Shown: positions 1 to 7,412, numbered from the stretch's first letter. The stretch is 10,198 bases of DNA from Planctomycetota bacterium (GCA_021852245.1 JAJZNY010000021.1:1-10198), one strand, 5' to 3'. Notes: generated by a model from the letters alone, not told the origin. A program made the numbers and translations.

Positions 1-355
1 ATGCCACCAGCGTAAATGGCTGCAGAAGCCCCTCATAATAGGTGACCCGACAAAGAGCCCCGACCCGATTCAGGCTCAGCAGCGGTAGAACGGCAAATTC
101 CACCAGTGCCAAGGTCATCATCGAACCGGTTAGCATGAAAAATATCACCATCCACATCCGGGTGGTGATTTCCTCACGGGCGACATAATTGGCATAATGT
201 TCGGCAACTCCATGGTTACCTTTTGATGCCGTTGCAGCAATGTTTGCCGTCTGATGCGCCGCCGCCAGGAAGTGGGCGTGTAGAAATATAAACACGATGG
301 ATAGCGCGGCACAAATTGCCAATACCATCAGTAGGATTTTTTGGGCTTTACTCAA
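1..355 (-). CDS. Unrecognised two-helix membrane protein, C-terminus beyond the window
   Basis: An open frame of 118 codons reads leftward and leaves the window without a stop. I chose the TTG at 355 as start. A TGA lies in frame two codons upstream, and an AAGGA ribosome-binding site (366-370) sits 10 bases ahead. An ATG at 328 (residue 10) is the alternative but has no better site. The visible protein has one hydrophobic segment at about residues 6-26 (ILLMVLAICAALSIVFIFL) and a second at about 75-98 (MVIFFMLTGSMMTLALVEF). Between them is a roughly 48-residue polar loop containing several His and Ala. That layout suggests an inner-membrane protein with an exposed loop, like the outer part of some sensor proteins, but no catalytic or signalling motif is visible. 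It follows the acylphosphatase gene by 60 bases on the same strand and is probably co-transcribed with it. I do not recognise the family. Confidence 0.7.
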   Translation of the reverse strand, partial: MSKAQKILLMVLAICAALSIVFIFLHAHFLAAAHQTANIAATASKGNHGVAEHYANYVAREEITTRMWMVIFFMLTGSMMTLALVEFAVLPLLSLNRVGALCRVTYYEGLLQPFTLVA

Positions 356-415
356 ATTTCAGGTTTCCTTTTCACCGCGAAACACATCGCCATTCAGGCG
401 CGTCATCGCACGTGC

Positions 416-694
416 CTAACGAACAATCTCAATTCGGCCGGTCGCCTCAATACCGGGTGCCGGCTGCTCGACGACGCTCACAATGTATCCGGCGTAACGT
501 TGCTTAAGCAAATCAAGCAATCTCCGGCAATTCTCGGCGGATCCTTGAACCAACAATTCCACTCGGCCGTCCGGCAGGTTTCGAACCTGGCCCGAAAGCG
601 GAAGGCCCCGGGCCAAATCCACACTGCTTTGACGAAATCCTACCCCCTGCACCCGACCCGTGAAATAGACCCTTCGGCATTCTAACATAATCAT
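416..694 (-). CDS. acyP: Acylphosphatase
   Basis: A complete 92-residue protein, the usual length for this small cytosolic enzyme, which hydrolyses acyl phosphates such as carbamoyl phosphate and 1,3-bisphosphoglycerate to carboxylate plus phosphate (EC 3.6.1.7). The family signature is clear. GRVQGVGFR at about residues 14-22 forms the phosphate-binding loop, with the catalytic Arg at its end. LSGQVRNLPDGRVELLVQG at about 33-51 carries the catalytic Asn (N39). The protein is a single alpha/beta domain with no signal peptide. The start is ATG-ATT-ATG; either ATG (694 or 688) could be used, and no strong ribosome-binding site decides it. A promoter-like pair lies just upstream (722-751). The membrane protein at 1-355 follows and may share its mRNA. 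Function is assigned from established family motifs and I am confident of it. Confidence 0.95.
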   Translation of the reverse strand: MIMLECRRVYFTGRVQGVGFRQSSVDLARGLPLSGQVRNLPDGRVELLVQGSAENCRRLLDLLKQRYAGYIVSVVEQPAPGIEATGRIEIVR

Positions 695-721
695 TCTCGG
701 ACTTTCACCGAACTTTCCTTT

Positions 722-751
722 AGTTTATTGGCCACTGGTAGCCGATGTAAA
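722..751 (-). promoter_or_regulatory. Putative sigma-70 promoter of acyP
   Basis: Read on the minus strand, TTTACA (746-751, 5 of 6 matches to TTGACA) is followed after 18 bases by TAAACT (722-727, 4 of 6 matches to TATAAT). Transcription would start near 715 and give a leader of about 20 bases before the acyP start at 694. Inferred from consensus only. Confidence 0.4.
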
Positions 752-858
752 CAGCAAGTTGTGTTTCAGTTGCCGGGAGCAGTCGGCAGCCATTTCGCCG
801 ACGCGAGAGCTTGGATGCCGGTCTGGCGGATGAGTTAGGAAGACGGTTTGCGCCCAAA

Positions 859-886
859 TTGATTGCAGGGCGGGTGCGACTATAAT
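859..886 (+). promoter_or_regulatory. Putative sigma-70 promoter of the 916-1811 gene pair
   Basis: A perfect TATAAT (881-886) is preceded by TTGATT (859-864) with a 16-base spacer. Predicted start of transcription is about 893, giving a leader of roughly 23 bases that carries an AAGGA ribosome-binding site (900-904), 11 bases before the ATG at 916. This is the best -10 box I see in the window. It stands back to back with the acyP promoter, so 695-915 is a divergent regulatory region. Confidence 0.6.
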
Positions 887-915
887 CTCAGGGTTGGTAA
901 AGGAATCCTAACGCC

Positions 916-1143
916 ATGATTTATTTCGGCCCCCACAGGCGATCGCGGTTGGAAACCTACGAGCAATTTCGCCAGCGATTGCTGGACGAAACCAGCGCCT
1001 TTATCGAGTGGGGTCTCAAAAACCCGCATCGCGTGCCGCGGATTCCAACCCATCAGGTCGGGCTGGGGCAGTTTTCGCAGCGGATCAAAACGGTCTTCTG
1101 GAATTATGTCTTTGAGCAGGAATTTGGATCGCCGGGCTTCTGA
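916..1143 (+). CDS. Small hypothetical protein, 75 residues
   Basis: A complete 75-residue frame, well placed behind a consensus promoter and an AAGGA site, so it is probably a real gene. The protein is soluble-looking and basic at the N-terminus (PHRRSRLETYEQFRQRLLDE). It is rich in aromatic and charged residues and has no signal peptide, membrane helix, Cys pair or known motif. The first 35 residues could form an amphipathic helix; the tail (SQRIKTVFWNYVFEQEFGSP) is hydrophobic-aromatic. It lies 32 bases ahead of the 211-residue membrane protein on the same strand, so the two are likely in one operon and may work together. I do not recognise the family and assign no function. Confidence 0.65.
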   Translation: MIYFGPHRRSRLETYEQFRQRLLDETSAFIEWGLKNPHRVPRIPTHQVGLGQFSQRIKTVFWNYVFEQEFGSPGF

Positions 1144-1175
1144 TCGGCGTCATTGAGCAAAGGCGACATACATTT

Positions 1176-1811
1176 ATGCAGTTCACCGCCCGCATTGCAC
1201 GTTTTGAACGCCGTCGTCCCATGATCCTCGTATTTTTGTGTCTGATTTTCGCGGCTCTTTTCGCATGGGACGGGTTTGTCAATTGGCCCAGCCACGATGA
1301 TCGCATGGTGCATCGAATGCAACATTCCACCAGCGTTGATGCTCGCTACAAGAAAATGCTTGCGACATGGCCCGGCTGGAATCACGCCACTATGGCGGAA
1401 CGCGCTCATTACGACCACATCGTCCATCTGCTCAATTTCTCCGGTTGGCATACCGTCACCGATATCGAAAACCAGCGCTGGATTGCTCTCGGTATCGTCG
1501 TCGTGGCCGCTTTCGGGGGCTTATGGTGGTGGCGGGTGAGCCGGCGGAAGATCGTTGCCGATGATTCCGGCGTGACCCTCGGCAGTGGCCAGAGGATCAC
1601 TTGGAATCAGATCAAACGCATCGATAACCGCCATTGGATTTCGCAGGGGATTGTGGATATTGACTATGAGCCGTCCGCAGGAAACATCAAGACGGCCCGT
1701 TTCGATTCGCTGATATTTGACGATCTCGGTCCGCTCCTGAATTCGGTGGCCGAGCATGCTCCCCATGCGGAGATGATCAATCCTCCGGACTTTGAATCTC
1801 AACCAATCTGA
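1176..1811 (+). CDS. Two-helix membrane protein with possible PH-like C-terminal domain
   Basis: A complete 211-residue protein. A short basic N-terminus (RIARFERRRP) precedes membrane helix 1 at about residues 16-33 (ILVFLCLIFAALFAW). A loop of about 65 residues, rich in His and Trp, follows, then helix 2 at about 102-119 (WIALGIVVVAAFGGLWWW). The positive flanks (RRRP before helix 1, RVSRRK after helix 2) put both ends in the cytosol and the loop outside. The C-terminal 90 residues look like a small beta-rich domain: residue runs such as VADDSGVTLGSGQRITWNQI and RIDNRHWISQGIVDIDY resemble the bacterial PH-like/YcxB-type domains that follow two membrane helices. That similarity is by eye only. 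A weak AAAGGCG site precedes the ATG. It probably shares the mRNA of the 75-residue gene. Function unknown. Confidence 0.7.
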   Translation: MQFTARIARFERRRPMILVFLCLIFAALFAWDGFVNWPSHDDRMVHRMQHSTSVDARYKKMLATWPGWNHATMAERAHYDHIVHLLNFSGWHTVTDIENQRWIALGIVVVAAFGGLWWWRVSRRKIVADDSGVTLGSGQRITWNQIKRIDNRHWISQGIVDIDYEPSAGNIKTARFDSLIFDDLGPLLNSVAEHAPHAEMINPPDFESQPI

Positions 1812-1874
1812 TGTTGCCGGCCAAATTCAGGGCAGCGGGGACAGCGTTACACACCCGCCGACATGAACCCACCG

Positions 1875-1901
1875 TTACAACCTTCGTAACTTTGTTATGA
1901 T
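1875..1901 (+). promoter_or_regulatory. Candidate promoter upstream of the GH35 gene
   Basis: TATGAT (1896-1901) is a good -10 box. TTACAA (1875-1880) is a possible -35 with a short 15-base spacer, so the -35 assignment is weak. The -10 box ends 6 bases before the ATG of the short leader ORF at 1908, so transcription would start almost at that ATG. Confidence 0.4.
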
Positions 1902-1907
1902 GCTGCG

Positions 1908-1982
1908 ATGAAGCGGTTCAGGCATCTCCCCGCTGGCTCAATAAATCCCTGCGGGATCCCATGGCAGGAGCGTGATAAATGA
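1908..1982 (+). CDS. Possible 24-residue leader ORF overlapping the GH35 start
   Basis: ATG at 1908 opens a 24-codon frame ending in TGA at 1980-1982. The stop overlaps the ATG of the GH35 gene (1979-1981) as ATGA, the arrangement typical of translational coupling. The peptide begins MKRFRHLPAG and ends PWQERDK; it is basic, polar and unlike a signal peptide. It has no ribosome-binding site of its own, but the -10 box 6 bases upstream would make it the first codon of a leaderless mRNA. It also spans a small hairpin (ATCCC/GGGAT, 1945-1957) and the AGGAG site (1966-1970) of GH35, so its translation could alter access to that site. It may equally be a chance frame; no homologue is known to me. 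Confidence 0.3.
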   Translation: MKRFRHLPAGSINPCGIPWQERDK

Positions 1983-4771
1983 AATCTCCCGGAGAGTTAC
2001 CCCGTCGTGATCTATTAAAATTCATGCTGCTCGCATCGGCGGGCGGTCTGGTTCTACCGGGTGACGCTCCGTCCGCGTTGGCGGCAGAACTCCCCACCGG
2101 GCGGCCGTTTTCCCATCCACACCGGATCCGTTACGACGGGAAATCGTTGTTCGTGGAAGATAAACCTTTTTTCCTCTACAGCGGATGTTTCCATTATTAC
2201 CGATGCCCCAAACCGATGTGGCGGGCTCGCTTTGAAAAGATTAAGGAAGCCGATTTCAACACCGTGCAGACCTACGTGCCGTGGAATATGAGCGAAAAAG
2301 CGCCGCCCGCATCGCTCTTTGATTTTTCCCATGTCGATTTGTCTGACCTTGATGATTGGCTGCACATGGCGACGGAGGAATTCGGCCTTTATGTCACCAT
2401 CCGTCCAGGGCCCTACATCTGTGCGGAATGGGACACTGGCGGCTTTCCGCAGTGGCTTATGACGCATAAACCGCACGGGTATAGCGGCGAATGGCTTCGC
2501 AGCGACAACCCCATATTCGTGGCGTGGAGCCGACACTGGTATGATGCCGTCTGCCCGGTGATCGCCCGACACCAGCTCACGCGCAAGCCGGTCGGCAAGC
2601 ACGGCGTATTTCTGTTCCAGGTGGAGAACGAATATGACTATCCATCCTTCCCGCTTGAGGTAAAACGCCGGTACGTAGAATCACTCGTTGAGGGAGCATT
2701 ACAGAATGGCATCGATGTCCCACTGTTCATCAATTGGGGCAGTTGTGTTCTCCATGCGCGTAATGCTCGTCTCCGGCGCGTGTTTGATACGATGGATTTT
2801 TACCCGCGGGCGAATGTCAACAGTGTTCAGGGGTCGATTGACGCCATGCGCCGCAGCCAGCCTGATGCGCCGCTGATGACCGCGGAACTTCAGGGCGGAT
2901 GGTTCACGTCGGTTAATGGCGTTCCGGACTTGCGCACCGACGAAGATCACTACGGTAACGGCATTGGGCCCGAGCAGATCAACAACCTCACCCTGTTCTG
3001 CATGCAGAACGGCGTTACCATGATTAACTATTACATGCTCTTCGGCGGGACCAATTTCGGGCCTCGACCCGGACGCGGTATCGCAACGTCTTATGACTAC
3101 AGCGCCCCGATTCGGGAAAACGGTGGCGTTGGTGCCAAATATCTTCGGGTTAAGGCGCTGGCGGCCATGTTGAAGGAGCATGGACCGCACATCGCCCGTT
3201 CGCGGGCTCTAAAGGTGTCGGCTTCTGTCGAACATACCGATGTGAGCATCGCCGCTCGAGAAGCTCCCGGTGGGGGTATCTATGTCTTTGCCCGCAAGAT
3301 TCGCGATGGTCAACCTCGATCTGGCCGCGTGAAAATCACGGCAGGGCGTCTTAACGGTGTGGAATTCAAATATTCGCTGGAAAAATTTGGTTCCAAAATA
3401 CTTTACTTTCCACCGGGCGTATCGTCCGCCGCCCACGCCCAATGGCTTCCTGCAAAACAGCCGGCCATCCGCCGCCCGGGCGGCATTCTGCCGTCAGCTG
3501 TTGAAATAACTCGCTGCCGAACCGCGATAGATCCCGTCCCGACCCAATGGCGTTCGGTAAAGCCCGGCCAATCCCTTGCCGATCTTGGATTCTACCTGAG
3601 CGGTTTCAACTATTACCGTGCTCCATTGGTTCTTCAACCGCTGCCCAAGCACGTCTCCGCCAGCGCACTGGTGGCACGCGTTGGCTCCGGGGACGCCGCA
3701 ACGGCCATGGTTAACGATCACGTGCTTTATAATTCGGGAACTGGTGCGGATACCTGCCTATTTAAGCCGGAATCCGCATTAGCTCCGGGCCGCCATGACA
3801 CCCTGCTGGTCTACGAAAATCGCGGCCATGCCAATGGGGGTATGTCCATGGAGGAACTCTACGGTATTTTTGAACTGGCATTTGAGCCCGCCGATGTTGC
3901 GGGCCGACTGCTGGAACGATGGCAGATGAAGCATATCCAACCGCCACCACGGCCTGAGTCCGTCCGATGGACCGGACGCCACGTATCCACCGCCGGCTGG
4001 CAGCACACTATTTGCCGCAATGCCGACTCCGCCGTTCAACTCTCGCCGAATTCCTGGGCGGTCTTCCGCTGCCATTTGACATTGACGCATCGCGAGATCG
4101 CGTCCCACCTGACCGAATTGATGTTCACCCGCATCGACGACAACGGTTGGGTCTTCGTCAATGGAAAATTAATGTGTAAAACGGATAGCTGGTCGCGGAT
4201 ATGGACTTTCAATGCCGCCGGAGCACTGAAAGCCGGCGAAAACAGCATTGCCGTCCTGGTACAGAATGTAGGCGGTGGCGGCGGTCTTGGACTCGTGAAG
4301 TTGATCTCGTCAAAAGCCACACAACCCCTCTCTCACCTCGACGGGCCCATGGAAATTGCGGCGGCACCAGTCGGTGTAGAACATCGCTGGCACGAGACGG
4401 ATTTTGATGATAAAGGGTGGCCTTCGCATTCCCTGCCGCAGACTTACGATGCCGCCGCATCGCCGCATCTGCTTTCGTGGCACCGCATGGAGTTTTCTCT
4501 CCCGCCCGTGAATCCAGACATCTGGCTGCCGTGGTGCCTTAAAATTCAAGCCGTTGGAACGGGCTTCATTTACCTCAACGGACACACTTACGGCCGCTTT
4601 TGGCAGAATGGCGGACAGCGAGAATATTACCTTCCTGAATGCTGGCTTAACCCGCACGGAAAAGGTAAAAACGTTATTGCCCTGTGCCTGCGGGCCGTGG
4701 ACAAACCGGCGCAAATCCTCTCCGCCTCGGTTGTGCCATACAGGGTATATGCAGAACGCCGCCGATCGTAA
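1979..4771 (+). CDS. Tat-exported GH35 beta-galactosidase
   Basis: A 930-residue exported glycoside hydrolase of family 35, which releases terminal beta-galactose (EC 3.2.1.23 is typical) from oligo- or polysaccharides by a retaining mechanism. The N-terminus carries a twin-arginine signal: PRRDLLKF at residues 8-15, then a hydrophobic stretch to about 27 and an Ala-rich cleavage region ending near ALAAE (33-37). The catalytic TIM barrel covers about 50-400: RPGPYICAEWDTGGFPQWL (142-160) is a family hallmark, QVENEY (214-219) holds the likely acid/base Glu218, and TAELQGGWF (301-309) the likely nucleophile Glu303. The remaining 500 residues look like beta-sandwich, galactose-binding-like domains, including the usual GH35 tail motif GFIYLNGHTYGRFWQNGG. 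At 930 residues it is longer than many bacterial GH35 enzymes. The start is supported by AGGAG (1966-1970), 8 bases upstream, and an in-frame TAA immediately before the ATG. Its exact substrate cannot be read from sequence. It converges on ogt with a 60-base gap in which I see no clear terminator. Confidence 0.93.
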   Translation: MKSPGELPRRDLLKFMLLASAGGLVLPGDAPSALAAELPTGRPFSHPHRIRYDGKSLFVEDKPFFLYSGCFHYYRCPKPMWRARFEKIKEADFNTVQTYVPWNMSEKAPPASLFDFSHVDLSDLDDWLHMATEEFGLYVTIRPGPYICAEWDTGGFPQWLMTHKPHGYSGEWLRSDNPIFVAWSRHWYDAVCPVIARHQLTRKPVGKHGVFLFQVENEYDYPSFPLEVKRRYVESLVEGALQNGIDVPLFINWGSCVLHARNARLRRVFDTMDFYPRANVNSVQGSIDAMRRSQPDAPLMTAELQGGWFTSVNGVPDLRTDEDHYGNGIGPEQINNLTLFCMQNGVTMINYYMLFGGTNFGPRPGRGIATSYDYSAPIRENGGVGAKYLRVKALAAMLKEHGPHIARSRALKVSASVEHTDVSIAAREAPGGGIYVFARKIRDGQPRSGRVKITAGRLNGVEFKYSLEKFGSKILYFPPGVSSAAHAQWLPAKQPAIRRPGGILPSAVEITRCRTAIDPVPTQWRSVKPGQSLADLGFYLSGFNYYRAPLVLQPLPKHVSASALVARVGSGDAATAMVNDHVLYNSGTGADTCLFKPESALAPGRHDTLLVYENRGHANGGMSMEELYGIFELAFEPADVAGRLLERWQMKHIQPPPRPESVRWTGRHVSTAGWQHTICRNADSAVQLSPNSWAVFRCHLTLTHREIASHLTELMFTRIDDNGWVFVNGKLMCKTDSWSRIWTFNAAGALKAGENSIAVLVQNVGGGGGLGLVKLISSKATQPLSHLDGPMEIAAAPVGVEHRWHETDFDDKGWPSHSLPQTYDAAASPHLLSWHRMEFSLPPVNPDIWLPWCLKIQAVGTGFIYLNGHTYGRFWQNGGQREYYLPECWLNPHGKGKNVIALCLRAVDKPAQILSASVVPYRVYAERRRS

Positions 4772-4831
4772 TCGCCTCGCATGGGTCGCTCGATCGTGCC
4801 GGCGGACCGACATACGCAGCTTGTGTGTGAT

Positions 4832-5401
4832 TCAAAACAGTGCACCGAGCTTGATGACTTCCGGCGCCGGTTCCGATTCGTCGGCAAGATTGGCCTCATG
4901 TTCGAGCAATGCCCTCTTGAGTTCCGGTCCCCAATGGTAGCCGCCGATCCGCCCGTCGGATTGAATCACCCGATGGCACGGGATCAAGACGGCAATAGGA
5001 TTGGCGCCGCAGGCCTGGGCAACCGCTCGCGAAGCCTTGGGCATCCCGCACGCCTCCGCAAGCTGTTTGTAGGTAATGGTTTTTCCGTACGGAATTTTCA
5101 GCAACTGAGTCCAAATCTGCTCTTGAAACGGCGTGCCGATGGCGTGCAGATTCAATCGCGACGGGTCGCTGCGGGTTTCAATGTGGCGGACGATCTGCTT
5201 GAAGTCCCGCCGCTGAGAAGCTGATGCCGTCACCAGCAGAGGCGGGCCCGCATAGGCGCTGATGATGGCACGAATCGGAGCCTCATTTCGGCCAAATCCG
5301 AGATATATCAATCGTCCCTCGAAATATCCGCCGATGATCGGTCCAAACCGGGATTCCACACACACCGTGTAAACCATCGGACATTCGATGATCAAGTCCA
5401 T
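4832..5401 (-). CDS. ogt: Methylated-DNA--protein-cysteine methyltransferase (O6-alkylguanine-DNA alkyltransferase)
   Basis: A 189-residue suicide DNA-repair protein that moves alkyl groups from O6-alkylguanine (and O4-alkylthymine) onto its own Cys (EC 2.1.1.63). The active-site motif IPCHRVI is intact, with the acceptor at Cys142. Other family features are the helix-turn-helix region (PYGKTITYKQLAEACG, about 104-119, with Tyr111), the Arg finger in KASRAVAQA (Arg125), the Asn hinge in GANP (Asn134), and the GRIGGYHWGPELKRALLEHE tail. The N-terminal half has the loosely conserved RNase H-like fold seen in Ogt/Ada-type enzymes. The open frame extends up to 5476, but I place the start at 5401, where GAGGAG lies 7 bases upstream and the protein has the usual length. 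A short acidic tail follows the active-site domain. It is last in the four-gene minus-strand cluster, 40 bases after the NYN gene. Confidence 0.94.
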   Translation of the reverse strand: MDLIIECPMVYTVCVESRFGPIIGGYFEGRLIYLGFGRNEAPIRAIISAYAGPPLLVTASASQRRDFKQIVRHIETRSDPSRLNLHAIGTPFQEQIWTQLLKIPYGKTITYKQLAEACGMPKASRAVAQACGANPIAVLIPCHRVIQSDGRIGGYHWGPELKRALLEHEANLADESEPAPEVIKLGALF

Positions 5402-5441
5402 AAATTCTCCTCGGAAAATACTACGCAGCCTGGATCGTCGG

Positions 5442-6026
5442 CTAATCCAGGAATGTTCGCATATCAATGGCGTCAATTTCTGATTCCGTCAATTCACGAT
5501 GCATCCGCCTCGAAGCCGCCTTCAAGCTCCGCTGAATGCCTGATTTGGAAACCTCGCCATCATCCGCCGACAAAAATCCGAAAACCCTCAACCAGAATTC
5601 CGTATCAGCCGCTGACGGTGTCGGCATTCTTTTGGCAGCCGGTTCCTGTTTTCTGTTCTCCTGTCGCCGATGCGTGTAAACCTGCTGAAGAAATGTACCG
5701 CAATGGAGCGTTCGCACGCCGAGCTTTTCCGCTCGCGATCGCAGTTGCCGATCATCCGTTACCACACAGATATCTCTCCGCCCCGTTGACGCTTTACATA
5801 ATGCAATAATGGCATCATCGGCAGAGCAGCCCCGCCCCGCCCATTTCAACTCAATCGCTTCGTAATCGCCAGCCTGCGGCTCCTGCGGTTTACGAACGCC
5901 ATCCATTACCAGAGTGAGTTTCATCCCACGGCATACACTGCAAATTTGGTTCAGGGACAGGCCCGTCACTTTACCGCGGCGACTCGCTGCTGCGTGCATG
6001 AGGTTGTAGGCATCGACAATTAACAT
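5442..6026 (-). CDS. NYN-domain protein, YacP/Rae1-like putative endoribonuclease
   Basis: A 194-residue protein whose first 115 residues match the YacP-type NYN (PIN-like) nuclease fold. MLIVDAYNLMHAA at 1-13 has the D-x-x-N signature (Asp5, Asn8), LTLVMDG supplies Asp42, CSADDAI supplies Asp70/71, and VVTDDRQLRSRAEKLGV supplies Asp91/92; these acidic residues form the metal site in the family. Bacillus YacP (Rae1) is a ribosome-associated mRNA endonuclease, so RNA cleavage is a reasonable inference but not proven. A basic, polar linker (RRQENRKQEPAAKR) leads to a C-terminal extension of about 50 residues with TEFWLRVFGF and a charged helix, which the Bacillus protein (about 170 residues) largely lacks as far as I recall. 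The frame is open to 6122, but the ATG at 6026 begins exactly at the conserved beta strand, lies 20 bases after the pyrC stop, and has AAGGG 7 bases upstream. Confidence 0.82.
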   Translation of the reverse strand: MLIVDAYNLMHAAASRRGKVTGLSLNQICSVCRGMKLTLVMDGVRKPQEPQAGDYEAIELKWAGRGCSADDAIIALCKASTGRRDICVVTDDRQLRSRAEKLGVRTLHCGTFLQQVYTHRRQENRKQEPAAKRMPTPSAADTEFWLRVFGFLSADDGEVSKSGIQRSLKAASRRMHRELTESEIDAIDMRTFLD

Positions 6027-6046
6027 CCCGACACCCTTCTCGCGTG

Positions 6047-7357
6047 CTACCGCGTTTGCTTCTCTACCCCATCCTGATAGACCACGCGCCCCTGCAGCAC
6101 CGTCATCTTGATTCTTCCGCACACCTTTCGGCCCGCAAATGGGGTGTTGCGCGATTTCGATTTAAACCGCGCCGGATCAATCGTCCATTCTTCATCCGGA
6201 TCAAATACGGTCAGGTCTGCCCATTCACCCACCCTCAGCGTTCCGACGTTTTCCTGTCGAATAACCCGGGCAGGATTCAGGGTCATCAAAGCGATCATTT
6301 TCGGCAGGGAGATATGCTTGCGCCGCACCAGCGCCTCAAGATAGAGGGGAAAGGCCGTCTCAAGCCCCACGATACCGAACGGTGCACGATCAAATTCCTG
6401 TTCCTTTTCCTCGCGAGCATGCGGTGCATGGTCCGTGGCAAGCACCTCAATGGTGCCATCCACGACCCCGGCGATGCAGGCGTCCACATCCGCCTGTGTA
6501 CGCAACGGTGGATTCATCTTGGTATGGGTGTCATATTCGGCGCAGGCCTCTTCGGTCAGCAGCAGATGGTGTGGCGCCACCTCGGCGGTAACACGCTGTT
6601 GATTGGCTCGGGCCTGCCGCACCAGTTCCACCGCGCCCGCCGTGCTGATGTGCTGAACGTGATACCGCGCTCCGATGGTACGGTTCAGGATCAGGTCGCG
6701 GGCGATCATCAATTCTTCCGCCGCCGCCGGCAGGCCGGTCAGTCCCAGCCGATTGGCCGTCAGGCCAGCATTCATCGGTCCGCCCGAAAGCGTCGGTTCC
6801 TCGCAATGTTGGCTGATAAGCCCATCGAACATTTTGACATACTGAAATGCCTTGTTCATCACCGCCGCTGAGCCGACACCCACACCATCATCACTGAAGC
6901 CGACCGCATGGGCTTCGTGCATGAGATGCAGTTCGGCCAGCTCCTTGCCTTCTCTCCCTTTCGTGATGGCACCAAACGGTAGCACCCGGCACATATCCGC
7001 CCGACGGGCCTGATTGAGCACAAATTCAATCTGCGCCGGATCATCCAAAGCTGGATTGGTATTCGGCATGCAGCAGACCGTGGTGAAGCCGCCGGCCGCC
7101 GCCGCCGCCGCTCCGGTCGCAATCGTCTCTTTATGTTCCTGCCCCGGCTCGCGAAAATGTACATGAATATCAATAAATCCGGGTGACAGGTACCGACCCT
7201 GAAGATTAACTACCTTCGCCTTCGGCGCATGGCCTTTAAGGCCGGTTCCGCATTGAGCGATCCGGCCGTCCACCACCAAAAGTTCTTCCTCCCGCGGACG
7301 AGATTGGTCGGGGTGAATCAATTTCCCGTTGGTAAATAATGTCGGTCTGCTTTCCAT
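6047..7357 (-). CDS. pyrC: Dihydroorotase, type I
   Basis: A complete 436-residue cyclic amidohydrolase that interconverts N-carbamoyl-aspartate and dihydroorotate in de novo pyrimidine synthesis (EC 3.5.2.3). Metal and substrate residues are all present: HVHFRE (His65, His67, Arg69), FSDDG (Asp157, the bridging Asp of type I enzymes in place of a carboxylated Lys), QHCE (His184), HVQHIS (His236) and ATDHAPH (catalytic Asp309). MPNTNP (97-102) and KMNPPLR (280-286) are further dihydroorotase signatures that separate it from hydantoinases. The small N- and C-terminal beta domain (about 1-55 and 370-436) is complete. The frame stays open to 7552, which would overlap the ABC gene. I chose the ATG at 7357, where the family N-terminus begins. 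This start has no ribosome-binding site, but a TATACT box lies 9 bases upstream. An Ala-rich run (residues 83-88) is normal for the fold. The other pyr genes are not nearby. Confidence 0.95.
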   Translation of the reverse strand: MESRPTLFTNGKLIHPDQSRPREEELLVVDGRIAQCGTGLKGHAPKAKVVNLQGRYLSPGFIDIHVHFREPGQEHKETIATGAAAAAAGGFTTVCCMPNTNPALDDPAQIEFVLNQARRADMCRVLPFGAITKGREGKELAELHLMHEAHAVGFSDDGVGVGSAAVMNKAFQYVKMFDGLISQHCEEPTLSGGPMNAGLTANRLGLTGLPAAAEELMIARDLILNRTIGARYHVQHISTAGAVELVRQARANQQRVTAEVAPHHLLLTEEACAEYDTHTKMNPPLRTQADVDACIAGVVDGTIEVLATDHAPHAREEKEQEFDRAPFGIVGLETAFPLYLEALVRRKHISLPKMIALMTLNPARVIRQENVGTLRVGEWADLTVFDPDEEWTIDPARFKSKSRNTPFAGRKVCGRIKMTVLQGRVVYQDGVEKQTR

Positions 7358-7366
7358 TGCCGTGAC

Positions 7367-7372
7367 AGTATA
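7367..7372 (-). promoter_or_regulatory. Candidate -10 box for an internal pyrC promoter
   Basis: On the minus strand TATACT lies 9 bases before the pyrC ATG, in the 55-base gap after the ABC exporter gene. Transcription would begin 0-3 bases from the ATG, which fits the lack of a ribosome-binding site there. No good -35 is present (GCGTCA at the 17-base spacing matches 3 of 6). Confidence 0.35.
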
Positions 7373-7412
7373 GCCGATGCGGGTGGACCTGACGCGGATG
7401 TCCCGGGAAGAC

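Noticed and set aside
576..588. AGGTTTCGAACCT, similar to a tRNA T-loop
   Set aside because: It lies inside the acylphosphatase coding sequence and no acceptor or anticodon stems fit around it.
4772..4831. Possible terminator between the convergent GH35 and ogt genes
   Set aside because: Only weak 4-base inverted pairs and no T-tract; not supportable.
5402..5476. N-terminal extension of ogt to 5476
   Set aside because: The ATG at 5401 has a GAGGAG site 7 bases upstream, and the extension overlaps the NYN gene.
6027..6122. N-terminal extension of the NYN protein to 6122
   Set aside because: Overlaps the 3' end of pyrC; the conserved first beta strand starts at the ATG at 6026, which has its own ribosome-binding site.
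6044..6871. Plus-strand open frame of 275 codons
   Set aside because: Lies antisense to pyrC, whose motifs are complete; the translated product is His/Arg-rich with no recognisable motif.
7090..7112. GCC-repeat run
   Set aside because: It encodes the Ala-rich helix of dihydroorotase and is not an independent repeat element.
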